Assembly (NCBI GenBank): GCA_049699715.1
Contig: JBNAVB010000004.1
Coordinates: forward strand, 1 to 47,938
Direction of reading: 5' to 3'
From: JAVZYK01 sp049699715
GTDB lineage: Archaea > Nanobdellota > Nanobdellia > Pacearchaeales > UBA284
DNA: 47,938 nt
The translations under genes and the position numbers were made by a program. Shown here in pieces: positions 42,024 to 47,938 of the stretch (position 1 is the stretch's first letter; each line of letters starts with the position of its first letter). A model generated the notes under the pieces. That model did not search any database, had not been told where the DNA came from, and saw only the letters and a list, made by a program, of their open reading frames with translations.

Positions 42024-42509
42024 TTATTTTTTCTCTTTTCCTTTGCTAGCGACAACAATGGCGATGGCTCCGCCTAAAAGTCCAATCAATAGAACTATAC
42101 CCACTATCTCAGTTAATGGTGCGCTCGAAGAAACTTGGCTTAAAATCCCTGTCGACCACGCAATAGCAGCAATTAAAGCAATTCCAAATACAATTCCAAG
42201 AAGTATCGTCATCCCCTTACTTAAGTGTATACCAACAAAACCAAATACTAGAAAATATCCCAACAAAATAACAAGAAGAATCGCCACTAAGGGCAAAAAC
42301 TTCAATGTGACGCCTACTAAACTTTGTGCGCCTATGAACAATAATCCAACAATAATCGCCACAAGCAAGTTAGCATATTTTTTACCTTCGCCCAAGATAT
42401 TTGTTTTTTCTAATATCGCGAAAACAACAACAAAAACCAGCAGAAAAGGGAGTATAAGGTTCGTTAAAATAGGACTAGTAAGTAAATTCAAAGTTTGTGA
42501 CTCGGCCAT
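42024..42509 (-). CDS. small four-helix membrane protein, member 3
   Basis: 161 residues. The family block is LPFLLVFVVVFAILEKTNILG at ~20-40, followed by helices at ~47-62, ~70-92, ~98-118 and ~135-155. It ends in the basic tail KGKEKK. It is the first of three related genes and follows the PRC-barrel gene. Function unknown. Confidence 0.8.
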   Translation of the reverse strand: MAESQTLNLLTSPILTNLILPFLLVFVVVFAILEKTNILGEGKKYANLLVAIIVGLLFIGAQSLVGVTLKFLPLVAILLVILLGYFLVFGFVGIHLSKGMTILLGIVFGIALIAAIAWSTGILSQVSSSAPLTEIVGIVLLIGLLGGAIAIVVASKGKEKK

Positions 42510-42542
42510 TTTGATGGTTTAAACAGTCTCAATCTAGGCTTT

Positions 42543-42824
42543 CTACTCTGTTACCAGTTCTTCTTTTTCTTCCATGACTGGCACAGCTGCTCGGCTGATG
42601 ATTACGACTTCGCCAAAGGCCTTGATGTACTGATGCGGGATTATCAAGCCTCGTGCGCCAGAAAGTGCCGCAACCAGAGTGCTATCTTTCGCGACCCTGA
42701 CCTTCCACCCGTCAAGTTTGTTATCGACAATATTCGCTTCCTCGATAACTCCAAGGTAATCGCCAGCGTCTGTGAAGATTTTCATCCCGACAACATCGCT
42801 CACTCGCAATATTTTCAACACCAT
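42543..42824 (-). CDS. PRC-barrel domain protein
   Basis: 93 residues. One PRC-barrel fills the protein: ILRVSDVVGMKIFTDAGDYLGVIEEANID-like start, GWKVRV in the middle, and ALSGARGLIIPHQYIKAFGEVVIIS at the end. Short archaeal PRC-barrel proteins include CdpB, a partner of SepF in cell division, and other members act in RNA or membrane-related roles. This protein is stand-alone with a short acidic tail. It lies next to the membrane-protein trio and divergent from the TadC-like gene. Which role applies cannot be told. Confidence 0.87.
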   Translation of the reverse strand: MVLKILRVSDVVGMKIFTDAGDYLGVIEEANIVDNKLDGWKVRVAKDSTLVAALSGARGLIIPHQYIKAFGEVVIISRAAVPVMEEKEELVTE

Positions 42825-42987
42825 TTTTTGGATTTATATATAACCTATAATTTGTTTAATTTAATCTAATAATTTTTCAAGAGGAATCGACTTTATATAC
42901 TTTTTGATGTTAAATTTCTATATATTCCTCTATAACGCTTTGCTGTTTTGGGCTATTTTTGGATTGTTTTAAGTCGTTTTGGAAATG

Positions 42988-42998
42988 TTTTTATAATC
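42988..42998 (+). promoter_or_regulatory. TATA box for the TadC/FlaJ-like gene
   Basis: GTTTTTATAATC lies ~50 bases before the ATG at 43042. Two more A/T runs upstream (around 42892 and 42922) could serve the leftward PRC-barrel gene. Confidence 0.45.
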
Positions 42999-43041
42999 TT
43001 TTTTCTTCTTTCTTTCGGATTAAAAAAAGGGGCATTGAGTA

Positions 43042-45216
43042 ATGGCAACAAGAGAAGAGATAAAAGAGATCTTGAAAAGTTTTGAAGCCAAAATCGAGCG
43101 CGAGTTGAAAGAAGAAGCTCCTAGCGATTATTCTGTAGAATATAACAAGTTTCGCGAGGAAACTTTGGCTTCGCTAGGCCCTTATGAGCGCGCCTGTAAA
43201 AACTTCGGCAAGGTTTTGAAACTGAAACTCAGCGAGAAAGATGAAATCAAGCTCAAAAAAGCGATAGAAACCGCGCATCTCGAGATAGAGCCCGGGGAGG
43301 CAGGCGGCTTAGCAGTATTCGCGCTAATCGCAGGAATCTTCATTACAATCCTTATATGCTTAGCAATATTTTTGCTCTCTGACATGACAAACTTTCCATG
43401 GTTAATTTTCTTCATGCTGTTTTTCGTGTCAATTTTTGTTTTCTATTATCTCAACACAATGCCAGCGAGACTTGAACAAAAATGGCGTTTGAAAGCTTCA
43501 AGCCAGATGGTCCCTTGCATTCTTTATATGGTTGTCTACATGAGGCACACGAGCAACATAGAACGCGCTGTTCGATTTGCCTCGCAGCATCTACAGCCTC
43601 CTCTTTCGCTCGACTTGAAAAAAATATTCTGGCAGGTTGAAACGGCCAAATACGCTACAATCAAAGATGCTCTCGATTCTTATCTTGAAACATGGCGCGA
43701 ATACAGTTTGGAGTTTGTCGAAGCGTTTCACTTGCTTGAGTCATCGCTATACGAGCCACAAGAGTCCAGAAGAATATCGATTCTTGAAAAGGCGTTGGAA
43801 GTGATGCTCGATGGAGTCTATGAAAAAATGTTACATTACACTCATGATGTCAAGTCGCCAATAACTAATATCTACATGATGGGGATTGTTCTGCCTACAT
43901 TGGGCTTGGCATTGTTGCCCTTAGCATCAACATTACTACAAGGCGCGATACAATGGTACCATGTCGCTATACTTTTCAACATAATTGTTCCTTTCTTTGT
44001 ATTTTATATGACTAATCAAGTTTTGAGTAAACGCCCCGGAGGTTTTGGCGAAACCGAGTTGCTCGAAAGAAATCCAGAATATGCTTCATATAAAGACAAA
44101 AGCCACTATTTCTCGGCAGCAATGATTGCGTTACCTTTCTTGCTCATAGGATTAATCCCCTTACTCATGCACTATGGTTTAGGTGATGCTTTAGGAATAC
44201 GATCAGATTACACTTTCGATGAATTAGGTATGAGCTTCTTTGGAAATCAGACGCTGTTTGATTTTAAGGTTGATCCTGAAACAAATAAAACAGTCGGCCC
44301 TTTCGGGCCAGTGGCTTTGCTTTTGAGTCTGTGTGTGCCACTTGCTGTAGCGTTATTCTTCGCAACAGCTTACAAATTGAAGACCCAGAGGCTCATAGCT
44401 ACAAGAATTAAGACAAAGAGATTAGAGCAAGAATTCTCATCATCCATTTTCCAGTTAGGCAACCGCCTTGCTGATGGCATCCCTGCCGAGATGGCTTTCG
44501 GCCGTGTTGCTTATTCCTTAAAAGGTACTCCAACAGCGGGGTTTTTTTCAACGGTAAACACAAACATTCAGAAGGCGGGTATGGGTGTCGAACAAGCAAT
44601 ATTTGACAGAAATCGCGGCGCAATCAATTTCTATCCAAGCGAATTAATCAAGACATCTATGCAAATTATGATTGAAGCAGTAAAGAAAGGATTGCAAGTG
44701 GCGGCGAAGGCATTGATGGCAATCAGCGATTATGTTAAAAACATTCATAAAGTCAATGAAAGGCTCAGGGATTTGCTCGCAGAAATAACAAGTGGGATGA
44801 AAAGCAACATGACTTTTCTAGCGCCTTTGCTTTCGGCTATCGTAATAGGACTTGCCAGCATGATAACAATGATTCTGAACAGGCTCGAGTTAATGATAAT
44901 CACAGGAGAGCTAAGTACAGAACAAACTCTCGCTGGATTTGGGAGCGTCGGTGCAGTAACTGAGATGCTTAGAGTAGTGAAAATGATTCCGCCTTATTGG
45001 CTCCAGATAATTATCGGAATTTATATTATCGAAATTATTTTTATACTCACACAAACCTTAGTCTCGATAGAATCCGGCGAAGACAGATTAAGCGAAAAAG
45101 CAGAGATTTCAAAGATGTTGACAACAGGGATAACATTATACACTGTAGCAGCATTTATAGCAATCGTAGCTTTAGGAGCTTTAGCAGCAGTGGCAGTCTC
45201 GGGAATTGTAGTCTAG
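43042..45216 (+). CDS. pilus/archaellum platform protein, TadC/FlaJ (T2SF) type
   Basis: 724 residues. A helical cytoplasmic N-terminus (~1-85) precedes two membrane helices (~92-140), the first T2SF domain (~165-290), a helix pair (~285-335), a further helix at ~355-378, one near 425, then a second T2SF domain (~470-600). The last helices are at ~590, ~655 and ~700-724. Platform proteins sit in the membrane and work with a secretion ATPase to assemble type IV pilin-like fibres. No ATPase gene is next to it. The doubled T2SF layout fits archaeal TadC-like proteins. Confidence 0.9.
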   Translation: MATREEIKEILKSFEAKIERELKEEAPSDYSVEYNKFREETLASLGPYERACKNFGKVLKLKLSEKDEIKLKKAIETAHLEIEPGEAGGLAVFALIAGIFITILICLAIFLLSDMTNFPWLIFFMLFFVSIFVFYYLNTMPARLEQKWRLKASSQMVPCILYMVVYMRHTSNIERAVRFASQHLQPPLSLDLKKIFWQVETAKYATIKDALDSYLETWREYSLEFVEAFHLLESSLYEPQESRRISILEKALEVMLDGVYEKMLHYTHDVKSPITNIYMMGIVLPTLGLALLPLASTLLQGAIQWYHVAILFNIIVPFFVFYMTNQVLSKRPGGFGETELLERNPEYASYKDKSHYFSAAMIALPFLLIGLIPLLMHYGLGDALGIRSDYTFDELGMSFFGNQTLFDFKVDPETNKTVGPFGPVALLLSLCVPLAVALFFATAYKLKTQRLIATRIKTKRLEQEFSSSIFQLGNRLADGIPAEMAFGRVAYSLKGTPTAGFFSTVNTNIQKAGMGVEQAIFDRNRGAINFYPSELIKTSMQIMIEAVKKGLQVAAKALMAISDYVKNIHKVNERLRDLLAEITSGMKSNMTFLAPLLSAIVIGLASMITMILNRLELMIITGELSTEQTLAGFGSVGAVTEMLRVVKMIPPYWLQIIIGIYIIEIIFILTQTLVSIESGEDRLSEKAEISKMLTTGITLYTVAAFIAIVALGALAAVAVSGIVV

Positions 45217-45268
45217 CTAGATTAACAGAAGAAAAAATATACTCAAGAATATGCTCGAGAATACACCC

Positions 45269-46267
45269 TCATTCTCCATATTTGCCTGTTGGGCTAAACG
45301 GTTGTGCGCCATCTCCTGCACGAGGAACATATCCTTCTGCTCCTGTCCTTTTCTCTTTAATGTAATCGTATATCATCATCCCACCTCGAGGCCCTTCTTC
45401 TTCGGGGTTTTCTACGCGTTTTTTATGGATGACCGTATCTCCAGGAACTAGCCGCATAATAATTCTTGATTCGAGATTTGGTTTTTCGTACATCGGAGAA
45501 TAATCAAACATGATATAATAAACTTCGTTTTTCTTTTCTGGCGGGTTGACGAGATAACGCCCCTCTTTTAAGCCAAGGTTGTCTGTATGCGTTAAAGGAA
45601 TTGAACAAAAATAAAGTGGCCCTTTCAGGTAAAGTCCTATTTTTCTTATAATTTTTTCATTGCCATCCTCATATACAATATTCGCTACGCTGTTTTCGCC
45701 AATCGCAAAAGGGATTTTTCTAGAAACAACCTGGTGAGGAATGGTTCCGACTATTACCTCGTCTATAGGAAAAGAATAATAATCCCCCATCTTCGGCTTC
45801 AATTTTCCAGGATTTAATTTTTCATACATGCCTTTCTTAAAATTGCCGTTTACATCACGAGCTTCATAATCCCCCACAAACATTGGGCGCTCTCTGTTTG
45901 TGGCTTTTATAAAAAAATCTTTTGCAGGATCTATCATTATCGTTTTTTCTAGGGTACCAAAGGAAACATCAACAACAAGGAAATATCTAGTTAAGTACTG
46001 GTCGATAACCATAGAATCAACATAAATTCTATTGGTTTTTACAAGAAGGGGAGAATCTTCTATAAAATACCAATCCTTATTCCAACTTTCTGTATCCTCT
46101 TCTCCGTATCGTCCGGCTTGAGCGAGCTGAAAACTATTTATTTCTTCAGCCACAACCTTCTTGTCAAGCGTTTTTCTTTTAGAAGATAACAAGAATGAAG
46201 GAGATTCAGAGAAAAGAAGCGAGAAAAAAATACAAGATGAGACAAGAGCCTGTAATCCTTTTTTCAT
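45269..46267 (-). CDS. secreted protein with C-terminal SH3-like domain, unknown
   Basis: 332 residues. A signal peptide is visible at ~1-25 (MKKGLQALVSSCIFFSLLF). The middle is soluble and beta-rich (SFGTLEKTIMIDPAKDFFIK, PHQVVSRKIPFAIGENSV). The C-terminal ~80 residues resemble a bacterial SH3 domain: SPMYEKPNLESRIIMRLVPGDTVI, then GYVPRAG. SH3-like domains often bind cell-wall peptides, but this one could be simply structural. Transcribed against its neighbours. No family is recognised for the whole. Confidence 0.72.
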   Translation of the reverse strand: MKKGLQALVSSCIFFSLLFSESPSFLLSSKRKTLDKKVVAEEINSFQLAQAGRYGEEDTESWNKDWYFIEDSPLLVKTNRIYVDSMVIDQYLTRYFLVVDVSFGTLEKTIMIDPAKDFFIKATNRERPMFVGDYEARDVNGNFKKGMYEKLNPGKLKPKMGDYYSFPIDEVIVGTIPHQVVSRKIPFAIGENSVANIVYEDGNEKIIRKIGLYLKGPLYFCSIPLTHTDNLGLKEGRYLVNPPEKKNEVYYIMFDYSPMYEKPNLESRIIMRLVPGDTVIHKKRVENPEEEGPRGGMMIYDYIKEKRTGAEGYVPRAGDGAQPFSPTGKYGE

Positions 46268-46319
46268 TTTTTTGAACTAATTTAATTAAATTTTTAAAGT
46301 TAAAAAACATTGTGGTTGT

Positions 46320-46502
46320 ATGAAATATAAAGGGGGAAGGGAGAAAAGAAGGAAATATGTGAAAGGCGTGGAGCGGGAGGTTATAGCGTGGATAATCGCC
46401 TTGTTGGTTCTCGCATTCATTATTTTTGGAATCATAATTCTACAGAATCAGGGTTTTAATCTCATTGATAAACTTAAAGAATTTTTGCGCTTCGGAAGAT
46501 AA
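46320..46502 (+). CDS. 60-residue pilin-like membrane protein
   Basis: A very basic start (MKYKGGREKRRKYVKG) is followed by VEREV and a ~20-residue helix (IAWIIALLVLAFIIFGIIIL), then a short amphipathic tail. The K-G-V-E arrangement resembles class III signals, and the same G/A-V-E pattern occurs in the proteins at 47225 and 47637. A pilin-like substrate of the peptidase at 8582 is plausible but not proven. It is followed by the 198-residue gene 25 bases later. Confidence 0.65.
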   Translation: MKYKGGREKRRKYVKGVEREVIAWIIALLVLAFIIFGIIILQNQGFNLIDKLKEFLRFGR

Positions 46503-46527
46503 ACATAATAAACATAAGAAAAATAAA

Positions 46528-47124
46528 ATGGAAGCCAGGACAAAAATAATAGAGATAATTATTTTGCTTATACTTATTGCAGGAACTATTTATTTCTTGT
46601 TCATTGGCCCTGGCAAGGACTTGTTGAGAAATATGGGTTTAATAAGTGGAATAACCCCACAAGAACAAGAAGAAAGTGAGCATGCATTCGATGTCGTGAT
46701 AAAAAATTTGGAAAATTGTGCAGCTCTAAGCAACACTAATTGTGCCTGTGATGTTTTCCCTTCATGGCCCGGCACATTTGCCCAGAACTATAGGCTTTCT
46801 TTCAATACAGTAGGTAAAGATACATTTATCGAGTTGATTTATGGCAAGAAATCATATAAAAATTCTACTCTTAAAGACATAGGAATCGCAGCAAGAGTCC
46901 TTGAAACAGGAGACACTACACCTATGTTGATAAAAAAAGAGCTTGATTGGAAAGATGAGCCTCCACTGTTCGTGCAAGAAGGCTACAAAAACTACAGATC
47001 AGCAAGCATAAAAGTTTACAAAGGAGCGCAGCAAGGTGTGTTGTATCTTTTGATAACAAATCTTCCAAAAGAAAGGCTTTCAGAACTAAAGCCAAGAATA
47101 ACTGAACTTAAAAGTTGCGCATGA
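46528..47124 (+). CDS. secreted protein with N-terminal membrane helix, unknown
   Basis: 198 residues from the ATG at 46528. An upstream in-frame start at 46465 overlaps the previous gene and is disfavoured. N-terminal helix ~5-28 (IIEIIILLILIAGTIYFLFIG) anchors the protein, and the rest is outside, with three Cys (CAALSNTNCACDVF) and a helical C-terminal part. It resembles the other small one-helix proteins here but lacks the K-G-V-E signal. No family recognised. Confidence 0.68.
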   Translation: MEARTKIIEIIILLILIAGTIYFLFIGPGKDLLRNMGLISGITPQEQEESEHAFDVVIKNLENCAALSNTNCACDVFPSWPGTFAQNYRLSFNTVGKDTFIELIYGKKSYKNSTLKDIGIAARVLETGDTTPMLIKKELDWKDEPPLFVQEGYKNYRSASIKVYKGAQQGVLYLLITNLPKERLSELKPRITELKSCA

Positions 47125-47160
47125 CTTGCAATTGCAAATAAGTTCAACCACATTCATAGC

Positions 47161-47221
47161 AAAAATTTAAAAACAACTCGCGCTTTATATTAAACAATTA
47201 AAAAATAAGAGAAAAAGAGGT
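47161..47221 (+). promoter_or_regulatory. TATA-like sequence and Shine-Dalgarno of the pilin-like gene at 47225
   Basis: AAAAATTTAAAAAC at 47161-47174 is the likely TATA box, and AGAGGT at 47216-47221 is the ribosome-binding site, three bases before the ATG. Confidence 0.45.
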
Positions 47222-47224
47222 AAA

Positions 47225-47602
47225 ATGGATAAGAAAGCTGTTGAGATGAACGTTGCTACAATAATTGTAGTGATTCTCGCTATTTTAGTGCTAGTGATTT
47301 TGGCTTTATATTTCACAGGCGGTATGAAATTCTTGTGGGAGAAGATAACGCCTGTGCCCGGAGCTTATGAACAGACAGATTTGGAACAGGCCAGAACAGC
47401 TTGTACATTATACTGCAGCGCCCGCGACGAGACTTCTTACTGTACGCACAAGTTCAGCATAAGATTCTTGGATGAAAATGGCAAAGTTCTAAGAACAGAA
47501 ACAAAATATTGTGATGACACTGCCATAGGCGCCGCGAGGGAACAAGAGTGTATTGGTGTGGGATTCAACCAAGTGGATTGTAGCACAAAGAGGAGAGGAT
47601 AG
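47225..47602 (+). CDS. pilin-like protein with Cys-rich exposed domain
   Basis: 125 residues. Class III-like signal: MDKKAVEMNVATIIVVILAILVLVIL, with a basic start, A-V-E and a long helix. The outer domain (~35-125) has six Cys residues (ARTACTLYCSARDETSYC, KYCDDTA, QECIGVG, VDCS), probably in disulfides. The ribosome-binding site AGAGGT precedes the ATG. Probable minor pilin or pilus-linked protein; inference from the N-terminus and nearby TadC and peptidase genes. Confidence 0.7.
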   Translation: MDKKAVEMNVATIIVVILAILVLVILALYFTGGMKFLWEKITPVPGAYEQTDLEQARTACTLYCSARDETSYCTHKFSIRFLDENGKVLRTETKYCDDTAIGAAREQECIGVGFNQVDCSTKRRG

Positions 47603-47636
47603 AAACTAAAGGTATAGTAATCTTAAGAGTGAAAAA

Positions 47637-47813
47637 ATGAACAAACGAGGCGTGGAACTTTCTGTTAATACGATTATTCTTATCATTCTAGCGCTTCTTG
47701 CGCTCATCATAACAGTATTGATTTTCACAGGCGCTATGAAAACTATAATCGCAGAGATATCCTCAAAAATAAGCCAAGCGTTCGGATTATGGAATGCAAC
47801 AGGCGCTAAATAA
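47637..47813 (+). CDS. 58-residue pilin-like protein
   Basis: Starts MNKRGVELSVNTIILIILALL, a clear K-R-G-V-E class III-type signal followed by ~24 hydrophobic residues (to ~30), then a ~25-residue helical tail ending LWNATGAK. The whole protein could be just the helical core of a pilin fibre. It follows the Cys-rich pilin-like gene by 34 bases and matches its FTGxMK motif (FTGGMK at 47225, FTGAMK here), so the two are paralogues. Probably one operon. Confidence 0.7.
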   Translation: MNKRGVELSVNTIILIILALLALIITVLIFTGAMKTIIAEISSKISQAFGLWNATGAK

Positions 47814-47843
47814 TCCTTAACTTTTGATTAATTGTGACATCTT

Positions 47844-47863
47844 CTGTCGGCTAAAGCCGACAG
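47844..47863. repeat. perfect 8-base-pair hairpin, IS200/REP-like
   Basis: CTGTCGGC and GCCGACAG flank the 4-base loop TAAA. It lies 5 bases beyond the stop codon of the transposase-like fragment at 47869. It may be a terminal hairpin of the element or a bidirectional terminator between converging genes. Confidence 0.55.
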
Positions 47864-47868
47864 CGTCC

Positions 47869-47938
47869 TTAACACGCGTGGTGTAGTTCTTGATTTTCTA
47901 TATAAGACAGTGCTCTCTCAAAATCTGTTCCACAACCT
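47869..47938 (-). pseudogene. 3' end of an IS200/IS605-type transposase (COG1943-like), cut by window edge
   Basis: The last 22 codons read GCGTDFERALSYIENQELHH and then Ala-Cys-stop. The Y-I-x-N-Q-x-x-H-H pattern is common in IS200-type and REP-associated tyrosine transposases, which usually continue ~20-30 residues beyond it, so this one may be truncated. The adjacent palindrome supports an IS200/IS605 end. Only a fragment is visible, so whether it is intact is unknown. Confidence 0.45.

Noticed and set aside
41830..42522. 230-residue plus-strand ORF
   Set aside because: It is the antisense shadow of the membrane-protein gene at 42024-42509 plus the polypyrimidine tract, giving a Phe/Ser/Leu-rich nonsense start.

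Overview
This window looks like a piece of a DPANN archaeal genome, most plausibly of the Woesearchaeota/Pacearchaeota kind; that placement is inferred from gene content and style, not from any search. The archaeal assignment is firm. It carries archaeal or eukaryotic-type ribosomal proteins (uS10, uS15, eS1, eS8, eS27, eL42), TFB, aIF2-alpha, aEF1-beta, an LSm protein, GINS15, an EndA tRNA-splicing endonuclease, a tRNA with a bulge-helix-bulge intron, and TATA boxes before short A-rich leaders. The DNA is AT-rich and tightly packed. Many genes encode secreted or one-helix membrane proteins of unknown function, which is typical of these small-genome archaea.

Layout. Positions 1-4412: the N-terminal ~1470 residues of a huge membrane-anchored parallel beta-helix surface protein, cut by the left edge. 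4544-4852: uS10. 4904-8372: a leftward group of three secreted or anchored proteins, two with a QQGC motif after the signal helix, plus a short gene remnant. 8455-9457: a 34-residue basic ORF and a prepilin peptidase. 9853-14025: a long leftward information-processing operon (S15, DHH/RecJ-like nuclease, S27e, aIF2-alpha, Zn-ribbon protein, aEF1-beta, HIT protein). 14149-19410: tRNA-Gln, a winged-helix protein, EndA and divergent RNase Z, TFB, S8e, LSm, two tandem tRNA-Leu genes and a small membrane protein.

Positions 19508-29899 hold the most unusual locus. A 619-residue protein with a pilin-like N-terminus is followed 42 bases later by a 2829-residue secreted protein. Its C-terminal third carries a degenerate M23/LytM-like domain, an intact zinc amidase (Amidase_3) and an NlpC/P60-like cysteine peptidase domain. 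These are three peptidoglycan-hydrolase folds in an organism with no other sign of peptidoglycan in this window.

29973-35070: a DUF4870 protein, tRNA-Val(GAC) with a 43-base intron, two unknown genes, a processive GT2 glycosyltransferase, tRNA-Thr, S3Ae, L44e, GINS15 and a phosphoglycerate mutase-like protein. 35121-40648: both GTPases of the SRP pathway (FtsY, SRP54) flank a MacB-type ABC export operon that includes a COG1361-like secreted protein. 40728-47813: three look-alike small membrane proteins, a PRC-barrel protein, a TadC/FlaJ-type pilus platform protein, a secreted SH3-like protein and several short pilin-like proteins. The right edge has a strong hairpin and what looks like the end of an IS200-type transposase.

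Together the window links envelope building (SRP/FtsY, ABC exporter, glycosyltransferase), type IV pilus-like assembly (peptidase, TadC, pilin-like substrates; no assembly ATPase is present) and very large surface or lytic proteins, consistent with an organism that lives attached to or preying on other cells. The lifestyle statement is inference.
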